In this document: piece by piece, positions 8,355 to 17,300 of the stretch
Layout: each line of letters begins with the position of its first letter
How positions within the stretch are numbered: the first letter of the stretch is position 1
DNA from: Pedobacter kyonggii
GTDB taxonomy: Bacteria > Bacteroidota > Bacteroidia > Sphingobacteriales > Sphingobacteriaceae
Reading direction: 5' to 3'
DNA: 64,000 nucleotides
Assembly (NCBI RefSeq): GCF_004310665.1
Contig: NZ_SIXF01000003.1
Location: 284,326 to 348,325, forward strand
Program-made: the position numbers and the translations under genes
Notes under the pieces: generated by a model
What the model was told of the DNA's origin: nothing
Seen by the model: the letters and a program-made list of their open reading frames with translations, nothing else
Database searches by the model: none

Positions 8355-8449
8355 AAAGTGAAAATACAACAACAACAAATATAACAAGTTGAATAATTAA
8401 GCCATTCAGCGATCAATCATTCAACATTTAAACATTCCAATATTTTGCA

Positions 8450-9355
8450 ATGAGTACATATAATTTTGATTATTTAGATGAACTAGAAGCCGAGGCCATT
8501 CACATTTTACGTGAAGTAGCAGGACAGTTTGAAAAACCGGCCTTATTATTTTCGGGCGGAAAAGATTCAATTACTTTAGTTCGTTTGGCAGAAAAAGCTT
8601 TCCGTCCGGGAAAATTTCCTTTTCCATTGGTACATATTGATACAGGCCATAATTTTGAAGAAACCATCAGTTACCGCGATCAGATGGTAGAGCGAATAGG
8701 AGAGAAATTAATCATTGGATCTGTGCAAGAATCAATAGATCAGGGGAAAGTTGTAGAGCAAACAGGTAAAAATGCCAGTAGAAATGCTTTGCAGACCGTA
8801 ACCTTACTCGATACCATTGCAAAATACCAGTTCGATGCCTGCATCGGTGGTGCGCGTAGAGATGAAGAAAAAGCAAGGGCTAAGGAACGTATTTTCTCTG
8901 TCCGTGATGAATTTGGCCAATGGGATCCAAAACGCCAACGCCCTGAACTTTGGAATATTTACAACGGTAAAATCCACAAAGGTGAAAATATCCGTGTTTT
9001 TCCGATCAGTAACTGGACAGAATTAGATGTTTGGAATTATATCCGCAGAGAGAAAATAGATCTTCCAAGTATTTATTTCTCGCACGAACGCGATTGTATC
9101 ACCAGAAACGGACAGTTGATGGCTGCTTCACCATTTTTAAATATGGATGATGAAGATGTGGTAGAACGTAAACAGGTTCGCTTCCGTACAGTAGGAGATA
9201 TGTCGTGTACCGCTGCTGTAGAATCAGATGCAACTTTGATTGATGATATTATTTCTGAAATCAGCGCTTCCAAAATTTCAGAACGTGGTGCCCGTATGGA
9301 TGATAAAGTTTCTGAAGCCGCAATGGAAGACAGAAAAAAGGGGGGGTATTTTTAA
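8450..9355 (+). CDS. cysD: Sulfate adenylyltransferase subunit 2
   Basis: A 301-residue ATP pyrophosphatase-type subunit of ATP sulfurylase, which activates sulfate to APS with ATP. The PP-loop SGGKDS (about residues 35-40) and the conserved block FPLVHIDTGHNF are present, as is the C-terminal ERGARMDDK region. It works with the GTPase subunit CysN encoded 140 bp downstream. The 232-bp spacer from cysH holds a REP-like palindrome and an ATTCAAC/GTTGAAT low-complexity stretch, so expression may be uncoupled from the upstream genes. Length matches the family. Confidence 0.95.
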   Translation: MSTYNFDYLDELEAEAIHILREVAGQFEKPALLFSGGKDSITLVRLAEKAFRPGKFPFPLVHIDTGHNFEETISYRDQMVERIGEKLIIGSVQESIDQGKVVEQTGKNASRNALQTVTLLDTIAKYQFDACIGGARRDEEKARAKERIFSVRDEFGQWDPKRQRPELWNIYNGKIHKGENIRVFPISNWTELDVWNYIRREKIDLPSIYFSHERDCITRNGQLMAASPFLNMDDEDVVERKQVRFRTVGDMSCTAAVESDATLIDDIISEISASKISERGARMDDKVSEAAMEDRKKGGYF

Positions 9356-9495
9356 GGAGTATCAAGTAGTGAGTATCAAGTAACAAGATTGGAACCCACA
9401 TTAATAAACCTTAAAATAACTCAAGTAATAGTATAAATTAGCAAACCTGTTAAGGTCTTGATACTTGGTACTTTTATCTTAATACTATAAATAAC
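9356..9495. repeat. Low-complexity hairpin spacer (TATCAAGTA family)
   Basis: AGTATCAAGTA occurs twice near 9358-9383 and is answered by the opposite-strand form TTGATACTTGGTAC near 9456-9472, so the spacer can fold into a hairpin before cysN. The same word family reappears at 27097-27153 before another gene start. Confidence 0.5.
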
Positions 9496-10746
9496 ATGAA
9501 CATATTAAAATTTTTCACAGCAGGCAGTGTAGATGATGGTAAAAGTACCTTAATCGGCCGTTTGTTATACGATACAGATTCTATTTTGGCTGATCAATTA
9601 GAAGCTTTACAGAGCTCTAACCGCAAAAATGATGACGGAACAATAGATTTAGCAATTTTAACCGATGGTTTAAGGGCAGAGCGCGAGCAAGGTATTACTA
9701 TTGATGTAGCCTATAAATACTTTCAGACCGAAAAACGCAAATTTATTATTGCCGATACGCCTGGGCATATTCAATATACAAGAAACATGGTTACAGGCGC
9801 TTCTACTGCCAACCTGGCCATTATCTTAATCGATGCCCGTAATGGCGTGGTAGAACAGACCATCCGTCACTCGTATATCGTTTCCTTATTGGGTATTAAA
9901 CATGTGGTGGTTTGTATCAACAAAATGGATATGGTTGACTATAGCGAAACCGTTTATAGCGCAATTATAGAAAAGTACAAGGTTTTGGCGCAGCAATTAA
10001 AGCTTGCCGATGTAACCTATATTCCGGTTAGTGCCCTAAAAGGCGATAATATTGTACAAAATTCAGGTAACATGGATTGGTATGAAGGAGAGAGCTTGTT
10101 ACATTTCTTAGAGAAGGTTGATACTGACAATTTAGATAAATCGCAATTGGCCCGTATGCCGGTGCAATGGGTAATTCGTCCACAAACAGAAGAATTGCAC
10201 GATTACCGCGGTTATGCCGGTAGGGTACTAAGTGGTACTTTTAATTTAAATGATAAGGTTACCGTATTACCTAGTGGTGCAAGTTCTACGGTTGAGAAGA
10301 TTGAATTTTTTGATCAAACACCAGATGCAGCTCATGCTGGCCAGTCGGTTATTATTCACTTAAAAGATGATGTAGATATTAGCCGTGGCGATACCATTGT
10401 AAATGCTTCTGCATTACCACAGGAATCGAAGCTGATTGAAGCAGATCTTTGCTGGATGGATGGCCGTGCACTAGATACTTCTATTATGTACAATATTCAG
10501 CACAATAGTAAAATCACGCGTTGTAAAATCAGCGAGATTCTGCATAAAGTTGACATCAATACACTTGAAAAACATGCTGCTGACGAATTTAAATTGAATG
10601 ATATCGGTCGGGTGATTATTAAAACTGCCGATGCTTTGGCATTCGATTTATACGATGATAACCGGGCAAACGGTTCAGCTATTTTGGTCGATACGCGCAC
10701 AAATTTAACCGTTGGCGCCTTAATGTTCAGGGCAGCAGTAGAATAA
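9496..10746 (+). CDS. cysN: Sulfate adenylyltransferase subunit 1 (GTPase)
   Basis: A 416-residue translation-factor-like GTPase that drives APS formation by CysD. The G motifs are clear: GSVDDGKST (10-18), DTPGH (87-91) and NKMD (142-145), followed by the two beta-barrel domains of EF-Tu-like proteins. Length corresponds to CysN alone; the CysC kinase domain found fused in some bacteria is missing, in line with an APS-type CysH. Last gene of the sulfur operon; an intrinsic terminator lies about 260 bp downstream at 11010. Confidence 0.95.
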   Translation: MNILKFFTAGSVDDGKSTLIGRLLYDTDSILADQLEALQSSNRKNDDGTIDLAILTDGLRAEREQGITIDVAYKYFQTEKRKFIIADTPGHIQYTRNMVTGASTANLAIILIDARNGVVEQTIRHSYIVSLLGIKHVVVCINKMDMVDYSETVYSAIIEKYKVLAQQLKLADVTYIPVSALKGDNIVQNSGNMDWYEGESLLHFLEKVDTDNLDKSQLARMPVQWVIRPQTEELHDYRGYAGRVLSGTFNLNDKVTVLPSGASSTVEKIEFFDQTPDAAHAGQSVIIHLKDDVDISRGDTIVNASALPQESKLIEADLCWMDGRALDTSIMYNIQHNSKITRCKISEILHKVDINTLEKHAADEFKLNDIGRVIIKTADALAFDLYDDNRANGSAILVDTRTNLTVGALMFRAAVE

Positions 10747-11137
10747 AATGTAAAATGTATAATGGAAATTGATCAATGACCAATTTTCAATGACCAATAG
10801 CGAAAGCTTCAAGGAGTATAGAAAAAATCTTAATTTTCTTAATTCCTTAATGGTGGAAAAGTGGATGATGAAAATTGTGAAACGATGAGATCTTTATTTC
10901 AGCTTATTGATCCTGTAATCATACAATTCTGAAAATCTTACAGTAGAGAACCACAACCAAATATAATAATGAAGACTTTAGGTTTTTAATCTAAAGTGAA
11001 AGCAATTTCAACGGGGCGCCAGATATGGTAGCCCCGTTTTTCGTTTGACGATTTTTTTAACATTTTAAATATAGGCGCTTTAAATTTTTTATACCTTAGT
11101 TTAAACCCCTCAGATAATTCCGAATAAACCAAAAACT
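10747..11137. other. Intergenic, no gene
   Basis: No coding sequence is supported. It holds a short CAATGACCAATTTTCAATGA-type low-complexity stretch after cysN and an intrinsic terminator at 11010-11043. Confidence 0.6.
11010..11043 (+). terminator. Intrinsic terminator after the sulfur operon
   Basis: AACGGGGC (11010-11017) and GCCCCGTT (11031-11038) form an 8-bp GC-rich stem followed by a T run. It probably ends transcription from the sir-cysN operon. Confidence 0.8.
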
Positions 11138-12148
11138 ATGCACGCTGGAAAGAAATATACCTTTTTCGAATTTATTGTATGGACCCGACGGGATATTTAC
11201 CGTTTAACCATTCTCGCCATTATCCCTACTGTACTTTATCATTTTTGTAAGTTCACCTTTCTCTCCATTTCATGGGTTCCGGTAGCACTTTTAGGTACTG
11301 CTGTTTCCTTTATCATTAGTTTTAAGAACAATGCCAGTTATTCGCGTCTTTGGGAAGCCAGGCAGATTTATGGCGGAATTATCAATGCGAGCCGTGCGTT
11401 TGGTGTAATGGTACGCGATCACTTAGCATCTAAAGATAAAAAAGCAGATGTGCAAATCATTTTTCACCGCCATTTTGCATGGTTAACAGCCTTACGGTTT
11501 CAGTTAAGAGAGCCGAGAGCCTGGGAAAATTCCAACGATCCCCGTAATATTGAATACGCCAGATTGTACCATGTTTCCGAAAAAACTGATAAGTTAGAAG
11601 ATAGCTTATCGAAATATCTTTCAGCAGATGAATTGAAGTACGTTTTAAGTAAGAAGAATAAGGCCACCCAGTTAATGGCTTTGCAATCGAGCCATATCAA
11701 TAAACTGGCAACTGCCGGAAACTTATCCGATTTACAATTACAATCGTTGCAAAATTCTATTACCAGTTTTTACGATAACCAGGGTAAAGCAGAAAGAATT
11801 AAAAACTTTCCTTATCCACGTCATTTTTCATCAATAGCCACCATTATGTTAAATCTGTTTGTGTTTTTGGTGCCCTATGGCTTATTAAACGAATTTAATA
11901 AATTAGGCAATGGTACTTTGATTGAGGGTTATTCCATTTGGTTAAACATTCCATTTGCGATTTTACTTACCTGGGTTTTTAACTCTTTGGATATTGTTGG
12001 CGAAAGCTCTACAAATCCTTTTGAAGGAAGTGCCAACGATGTACCAATTACCAATATCTCGCGGACAATAGAAATCGACATGAGGGATATGCTTGATGAA
12101 GCTGATCTGCCTCCGGTACTAACACCCGAAAACAGTATATTGATGTAA
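11138..12148 (+). CDS. Bestrophin-family (UPF0187) anion channel-like protein
   Basis: A 336-residue integral membrane protein of the bestrophin/RFP-TM family. The N-terminal hydrophobic pair (about 20-60) is followed by the signature NNASYSRLWEARQIYGG (about 66-82). Two further hydrophobic segments lie near residues 225-290, and the C-terminal DIVGESSTNPFEG block (about 285-297) is typical of bacterial homologues. Bacterial members are pentameric ion channels of uncertain physiology. Standing alone between two terminated units, it shows no clear link to the sulfur genes. Confidence 0.88.
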   Translation: MHAGKKYTFFEFIVWTRRDIYRLTILAIIPTVLYHFCKFTFLSISWVPVALLGTAVSFIISFKNNASYSRLWEARQIYGGIINASRAFGVMVRDHLASKDKKADVQIIFHRHFAWLTALRFQLREPRAWENSNDPRNIEYARLYHVSEKTDKLEDSLSKYLSADELKYVLSKKNKATQLMALQSSHINKLATAGNLSDLQLQSLQNSITSFYDNQGKAERIKNFPYPRHFSSIATIMLNLFVFLVPYGLLNEFNKLGNGTLIEGYSIWLNIPFAILLTWVFNSLDIVGESSTNPFEGSANDVPITNISRTIEIDMRDMLDEADLPPVLTPENSILM

Positions 12149-12221
12149 ATTTGCATTATGGAAACGATGGAAAATAATCATCGTATTTGTATATTTTAGA
12201 AAACGATAAATCACAATTACC

Positions 12222-12692
12222 ATGAAAAGAAAGATTCTTTACCTTGTTTTGGCTGCAATCTCTTTTGCTTATGCCTGTACCCAAAATAATAAAACAGCTA
12301 CTGGCGCTAAAACTAAAACCGATTCTTTGCTTAATGAGAACTGTTATGCAGCAGGTTTTGAAAAAGACAGCGCTGCCATGAATGTGAAAATATTGGCCTC
12401 TGGCAAAGTTACGGGCTCATTATTGATCAACTATGGAGAGAAACCGCATAATAATGGCACCATTGATGGAAAATTTAATGGAGATACCTTATTGGTAGAT
12501 TACCGCTTTAAAACTGGCGAAGATACCGTAAGCGTTTACACCAACCCATTGGCATTTTTAAAGAAAGATGGCAAGCTAGTTATGGGGGTGGGGCAAATAG
12601 AAACCACACTTGGTAGATCTTATTTTGTTAAAGGTAAACCCATTAATTTCGAGGCTGGGAAGTTTGTTTTTGAAGAGGTAGATTGTAAGTAA
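12222..12692 (+). CDS. Small lipoprotein of unknown function
   Basis: A 156-residue protein with a lipoprotein signal peptide: a KRK start, a hydrophobic core, and a lipobox ending at C19 (FAYAC). The mature part is hydrophilic and rich in Gly, Lys and Asp, with a beta-like pattern (KVTGSLLINYGEKPHNNGTI). I do not recognise a catalytic motif. It lies 73 bp after the bestrophin gene and could be cotranscribed with it. Probably anchored to a periplasmic or outer membrane face. Confidence 0.75.
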   Translation: MKRKILYLVLAAISFAYACTQNNKTATGAKTKTDSLLNENCYAAGFEKDSAAMNVKILASGKVTGSLLINYGEKPHNNGTIDGKFNGDTLLVDYRFKTGEDTVSVYTNPLAFLKKDGKLVMGVGQIETTLGRSYFVKGKPINFEAGKFVFEEVDCK

Positions 12693-13191
12693 AACCTGAT
12701 TCTGTGATAAAATGAAAACTACTGGTCATAGCGTCTCGCTAAGACCATGTTCGTTTTTATGGTGGAGGCAAAGAAAGTACACAATCCCAATCAGTTAGTT
12801 ATCCTAAAGATATTGAACGAATTGACAGACCGCGAAGCAATCTTACAACGATCGCTATAGCATGCGCTTTAAGATTCCCGCCTGCGCGGGAAAGACGATC
12901 ACGCTCACTACTGGTCTTAGCGTCTCACTAAGACCCTTGGTTAGTTTTTGCAATGGATATACAGAATACACTGGAATCTCCAATCAGTTGGTCATCCTGA
13001 GCGGAGTCGAAAGATCTTTTAATAGATCCTATGTGTTTCACCGTAAAGATTCTTCACTGCGTTCAGAATGACAATCGAATCCATGTTAGTGATTCAAAAA
13101 AACATGTACATCCCCTATAGGGTAAGTCTCTCATTAACATGCAAAATCCCTAAATGAACATCCACTAAAAAGCCAAGTAAAATTATTTTAA
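12693..13191. other. Gene-free region with short palindromic repeats
   Basis: No coding sequence is supported. Two near-identical 28-base hairpin units (12719-12746 and 12908-12935) share GGTCWTAG and CTAAGACC arms. Between and after them lie AAGCAATCTT and GGTCATCCTGAGCGGAGTCG repeat relics. A perfect palindrome CCCTATAGGG sits at 13113-13122, upstream of the SUMT promoter; its CCTATAG core resembles the operator-like part of that promoter. Confidence 0.55.
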
Positions 13192-13229
13192 AATAAATTA
13201 CTACAATTCCTATAGACTTTATATATTTG
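13192..13229 (+). promoter_or_regulatory. Promoter/operator of the second SUMT gene
   Basis: 35 of 38 bases are identical to 2855-2892 before the sulfite reductase operon, including the -7 box TATATTTG (13222-13229) and ATTCCTATA. This leader is short (start codon at 13269) and has no Cys-codon frame or terminator hairpin, so the two genes probably share transcriptional control but not attenuation. Confidence 0.75.
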
Positions 13230-13268
13230 TATCATTAACAAACGTATAACGAGCTTAAATTATCTGTT

Positions 13269-14063
13269 ATGATTTTGAATAAAGTAGAAAAAGCGAACAT
13301 TGAACCAAGAATTACTTTAATAGGTGCAGGTCCTGGCGACCCGGATTTATTTAGTTTAAAAGGTGTTAAAGCATTAAAAACAGCTGATGTTGTTTTGTAC
13401 GATGCAAATGTGAACGAGGCTTTATTGTGTCATGCGCCAGATGGTATTCCGAAAGTTTACGTGGGCAAACGTTCAGATGATGAATCGTTTTCTCAGGATG
13501 CGGTTAACAAATTGATTGTTGATTACGCTTTAAACTACGGTCACGTGGTACGTTTAAAAAGCGGCGATCCGTTTTTCTTCGCAAAAGGATACGAAGAAAT
13601 AGATGCTGCAGAATCGTACAGTATCCCTACTGAAATTATTCCGGGTATTTCGAGTGCAACCAGTGCGCCAAGTTTGCAAAAGATCCCGATGATTTATAAA
13701 GATTTGAGTGAAAGTTTTTGGGCAGTAACCGGAACAAACTCAAAGGGCGAAATTTCTGAAGATTTATACATCGCAGCAAAAACCAAAGCTACTATTGTTG
13801 TTTTAAACGGAATTGAAAAGGTAAAAGAAATTGCTGCCATATTTCAGGCAGAAAATAAAAACCTTTTGCCAGTAGCGGTAATTCAAAATGGTTCTACACC
13901 AGAAGAAAAAATTGCAGTGGGTATTGTTGATACGATTGCTGAAATTGTTGAAGATAAAAGAATAACTGCCCCAGCTTTATTGGTTTTTGGAGACGTAGTA
14001 TCATTACACCCACAATTTCAGCCGATCCGCGATTTCTACGAAATTATCGCTGAAGAGTACTAA
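13269..14063 (+). CDS. Divergent SUMT-like tetrapyrrole methylase
   Basis: A 264-residue paralogue of the cobA product at 5248, alignable along its full length and with intact GAGPGDPDL and PGISS motifs. Several positions constant in SUMT are changed: RLKGGDPFVFGRG is RLKSGDPFFFAKG here, and the THRG block is IYKD. SAM binding looks possible, but the reaction or its efficiency may differ. The gene is monocistronic, with the sulfur-type promoter in front and a terminator directly behind. It may be a backup or regulated siroheme SUMT, a changed-specificity methylase, or a regulatory homologue. Confidence 0.8.
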   Translation: MILNKVEKANIEPRITLIGAGPGDPDLFSLKGVKALKTADVVLYDANVNEALLCHAPDGIPKVYVGKRSDDESFSQDAVNKLIVDYALNYGHVVRLKSGDPFFFAKGYEEIDAAESYSIPTEIIPGISSATSAPSLQKIPMIYKDLSESFWAVTGTNSKGEISEDLYIAAKTKATIVVLNGIEKVKEIAAIFQAENKNLLPVAVIQNGSTPEEKIAVGIVDTIAEIVEDKRITAPALLVFGDVVSLHPQFQPIRDFYEIIAEEY

Positions 14064-14101
14064 GATATTTTTTAAACCAAAAATATATTTGTTTTGTTGT
14101 T

Positions 14102-14132
14102 AAAACCGCTTAAGGATTTAGGCGGTTTTTTT
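14102..14132 (+). terminator. Intrinsic terminator after the second SUMT gene
   Basis: AAAACCGC (14102-14109) pairs with GCGGTTTT (14122-14129), with further inner pairing of TTAA/TTAG, and is followed by T residues. Confidence 0.8.
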
Positions 14133-14555
14133 GTTTTATAAATCTTAAAAAACTCGGTGTATATCTGCGAATCAGCGGGAAACCATTAGCAGAATTCTCC
14201 CGCAGATTTAAGTGATTACCGCTGATGGAGTTTGAGCTTTGCTTGGAACCAACTTTGTTTTTAAGCCTGATTGCAGCGGTAAGCCCGGAACGAAGTGAGG
14301 ACTTGTAGCGGAAAGCAGGTCTGTAGCCCGCCACAAAGAACTGAACATTCACTTTCAAAAATCACTACATATATCTGTGAAATCAGCGGGAAACCACAGG
14401 CAGAATTCTCCCGCAGATTTAGGATGATTACCGCTGATAAAAATTAAACCAATGTGATTTAAGGGGCTAAACAATTAACTAAAAATATAATTTTCATTAT
14501 TTGCAAAACTCAAAACAATTAGTAACTTACTTAGGTTATCTACACCAAATATTTG
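14133..14555. repeat. Repeat-only region; second repeat family, copy A
   Basis: No gene is supported. The segment 14235-14358 read on the minus strand matches 55720-55840 on the plus strand, with blocks such as TTAAAAACAAAGTTGGTTC and AAGTCCTCACT. A CAGCGGGAAACCA...CCCGCAGATTTA motif occurs twice (about 14175-14215 and 14385-14420), so two partial units lie in tandem. Confidence 0.6.
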
Positions 14556-15968
14556 ATGGAAATTATACATATAAGCGCCGAGTGTTACCCAGTTGCAAAG
14601 GTTGGTGGTTTAGCCGATGTAGTAGGGGCCTTACCAAAGTATCAGAATAAATTAGGCCACATTGCCAAGGTGGTTGTTCCTGCGTACGATACTAAATTTA
14701 TACGTGAAAGCGAATTTGAAGTAACTTATGATGCCTGGGCAAACTACGGTAATCACCACTTTCAGTACCGCATTTTAAAAGAAAAAACCAATAAATTAGG
14801 CTTTGATTTATACGTGATCCATATTCAGGGCTTAACCGACCGCCCAAATGTATATGGTTATAGCGATGATACAGAAAGATTTGTGGCTTTTCAGATTGCT
14901 ACACTTGATTGGATTGTACAATGGGAGCACCGCCCGGATGTAATTCATTGCCACGATCACCATACAGGTTTAATTCCGTTTATGGTTTCAAATTGCGTAA
15001 AATATAAAGCAATTAGCAGTGTTCCTACGGTTTTAACCATTCATAATGCGCAATACCAAGGTCAGTTTGGGTGGGAAAAATTATATTATATACCAGCATT
15101 CGATCTGTGGAAAGGTGGTTTACTAGGTTGGGAGGATGCCATTAACCCTTTAGCATCGGCCATTAAATGTGCCTGGAAAGTAACTACGGTTTCGCCAAGT
15201 TACCTGGATGAGATGATGAACAATGCCCGTGGCTTGGAAAGTTTGTTAAGGCAAGAGCGCTGGAAATCGGTAGGAATACTAAACGGAATTGATAGCGAGG
15301 TGTGGAATCCTGAAACTGACCCGATGCTAAACAAAGGTTATAATTTAAAAACAGTTGAAACTGGTAAACTGGCAAACAAAACAGCCCTCTGTGATGTTTT
15401 TCAATTAGATCCGTCTAAACCCCTGTTTACTTTTATCGGTAGATTGGTTGATGAAAAAGGTGCCGATTTATTGCCCGATATTTTTTATACGGCTTTACAA
15501 CAGCATGGCGATAATATCAATATCCTCGTTTTAGGATCAGGCGATAACTGGGTGGAAGGCAGGTTAAATCAACTGAAAGACATTTTTACTGGTAAATACA
15601 ATGCCTATATAGGTTATAATGAGCAGGTTTCGCACGAAATGTATGCTGGTGCAGATTTTCTGATCATGCCATCAAGGGTTGAACCTTGTGGTTTAAATCA
15701 GCTTTATGCATTAAGGTATGGAACTGTTCCCATTGTGCGCCGGATTGGTGGACTGAAGGATACTGTAATTGATATAGGTGACGGAGGTTTTGGGATCTGC
15801 CACGATCAAACGAGTATTTGGGATGTTACTCATGCCATTAACCGTGCTGTTGAGTTATATAACGATAAGAAAGCTTTTAAAGCAGTAAGAAAAACAATGA
15901 TGAAGATAGACCATTCGTGGGATAACGCAGCATTAAATTATATAGAATTATACCAAATATTAAATTAA
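14556..15968 (+). CDS. glgA: Glycogen synthase
   Basis: A 470-residue GT5 glycosyltransferase that extends alpha-1,4-glucan from ADP-glucose. The N-terminal KVGGL (15-19) ADP-glucose-binding motif is present. So are the C-terminal Rossmann blocks FIGRLVDEKGADL and the catalytic PSRVEPCGLNQLYALRYGT region with the conserved Glu and Cys. I take the ATG at 14556; the in-frame TTG directly before it is less likely. It is followed after 8 bp by glgC, which supplies ADP-glucose, so the two form an operon ended by the terminator at 17270. Confidence 0.93.
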   Translation: MEIIHISAECYPVAKVGGLADVVGALPKYQNKLGHIAKVVVPAYDTKFIRESEFEVTYDAWANYGNHHFQYRILKEKTNKLGFDLYVIHIQGLTDRPNVYGYSDDTERFVAFQIATLDWIVQWEHRPDVIHCHDHHTGLIPFMVSNCVKYKAISSVPTVLTIHNAQYQGQFGWEKLYYIPAFDLWKGGLLGWEDAINPLASAIKCAWKVTTVSPSYLDEMMNNARGLESLLRQERWKSVGILNGIDSEVWNPETDPMLNKGYNLKTVETGKLANKTALCDVFQLDPSKPLFTFIGRLVDEKGADLLPDIFYTALQQHGDNINILVLGSGDNWVEGRLNQLKDIFTGKYNAYIGYNEQVSHEMYAGADFLIMPSRVEPCGLNQLYALRYGTVPIVRRIGGLKDTVIDIGDGGFGICHDQTSIWDVTHAINRAVELYNDKKAFKAVRKTMMKIDHSWDNAALNYIELYQILN

Positions 15969-15976
15969 GCTTAAAC

Positions 15977-17245
15977 ATGACTGACAAAGTTTTAGGCGTT
16001 ATCCTTGGCGGTGGCCAGGGCTCTAGATTATCGCCACTAACACAAACACGTTCTAAGCCGGCAGTTCCAATTGCTGGTAAATACCGATTGGTAGATATTC
16101 CGATTTCGAATTGCTTAAATTCTGGAATTCATCGAATGTTTGTGTTAACCCAGTTTAATTCAGCATCGCTAAACAAGCACATTAAAAACACGTATCACTT
16201 TAGCCATTTTAGTACGGCCTTTGTTGATATTTTGGCGGCTGAACAAACTGTACAAAACTCAGGTTGGTTCCAGGGTACAGCAGATGCCGTTCGTCAGTGT
16301 ATGCATCACATTGTTTCGCACGAATTCGATTACATTTTGATTTTATCCGGCGATCAACTGTACCAGATGGACTTTAAGGATATGATTGAAAAACATATCG
16401 AAGCCAATGCAGAAATTACCATTGCCACTATTCCGGTAACGGCAAAAGATGCAACAGATTTTGGTATTTTAAAGGCCGATGAAGAAAACATGATTACCTC
16501 TTTTATCGAAAAGCCTAAAACGGGTTTAGAAGACTGGGTTTCGGATACTGGCGCAGAAATGCAGGGCGAAGGACGTAATTTCTTAGCTTCGATGGGTATT
16601 TACGTTTTCAACCGCGAGTACCTGATCAATATCTTAAATGAGAACGAAGAAGAAAAGGATTTTGGCAAAGAGATTTTGCCTAGAGCAATTTCTGAGAGCA
16701 GGGTTTTAAGCTATCAATACGAAGGTTATTGGACCGATATTGGAAATATCTCATCTTTCTTCGAAGCCAATTTAGGCTTAACGGATGAAATTCCTAAATT
16801 TAATATGTTCGACAGCAACCATGCTATTTTCACCAGGGCACGGATGTTGCCGCCGTCGAAAATTTCGGGTACCACTTTGGATAAAACCATTATTGCTGAA
16901 GGCTGTATTGTTCAGGCCAGCAGAGTAGAGCATGCTGTTTTAGGGATCAGGTCGAGAATCGGACAGGATACGGTAATTACCAATGCCTATATTATGGGGA
17001 GCGATAGGTACCAAACCTTAGAAGAAATACAGGATGAAACGGGCAAGGGAAATTCGTTAATAGGTATTGGCGATCGTTGTTTTATTAATAATGCCATTAT
17101 CGATAAAAACTGCCGCATTGGCAACGATGTAAAAATTAATGGCGGCGATCATTTGGAAGATGGAGACTTTGAGCTTTATGCCGTTAAAGATGGTATCGTG
17201 GTAATTAAAAAAGGTGCTGTTGTACCTAGTGGAACAGTAATTTAA
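15977..17245 (+). CDS. glgC: Glucose-1-phosphate adenylyltransferase
   Basis: A 422-residue nucleotidyltransferase making ADP-glucose from glucose-1-phosphate and ATP. The N-terminal GGGQGSRLSPLTQTRSKPA signature, the IEKP substrate loop and the EGYWTDIG block are present. A left-handed beta-helix with hexapeptide repeats (AEGCIVQASRVEHAVLGIRS) follows, as in the GlgC family. It is the committed and usually allosteric step of bacterial glycogen synthesis and pairs with the glycogen synthase immediately upstream. Confidence 0.95.
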   Translation: MTDKVLGVILGGGQGSRLSPLTQTRSKPAVPIAGKYRLVDIPISNCLNSGIHRMFVLTQFNSASLNKHIKNTYHFSHFSTAFVDILAAEQTVQNSGWFQGTADAVRQCMHHIVSHEFDYILILSGDQLYQMDFKDMIEKHIEANAEITIATIPVTAKDATDFGILKADEENMITSFIEKPKTGLEDWVSDTGAEMQGEGRNFLASMGIYVFNREYLINILNENEEEKDFGKEILPRAISESRVLSYQYEGYWTDIGNISSFFEANLGLTDEIPKFNMFDSNHAIFTRARMLPPSKISGTTLDKTIIAEGCIVQASRVEHAVLGIRSRIGQDTVITNAYIMGSDRYQTLEEIQDETGKGNSLIGIGDRCFINNAIIDKNCRIGNDVKINGGDHLEDGDFELYAVKDGIVVIKKGAVVPSGTVI

Positions 17246-17269
17246 GATAATCATTATTCATTAACTAGG

Positions 17270-17300
17270 CCAGTCGCGATTGTTCGTGGCTGGTTTTTTT
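17270..17300 (+). terminator. Intrinsic terminator after glgAC
   Basis: CCAGTCGCGA (17270-17279) pairs over 10 bp, including two G-U pairs, with TCGTGGCTGG (17284-17293) around a TTGT loop, followed by seven T. Confidence 0.85.

Noticed and set aside
12862-13071. 69-codon frame between the lipoprotein and second SUMT genes
   Set aside because: Made of repeat relics (AAGCAATCTT, GTCATCCTGAGC types) without coding character.
14553-14555. TTG as the start of glgA; likewise GTG at 7513 for cysH and ATG at 48915 for clpX
   Set aside because: A good ATG lies immediately downstream or at the conserved N-terminus in each case.
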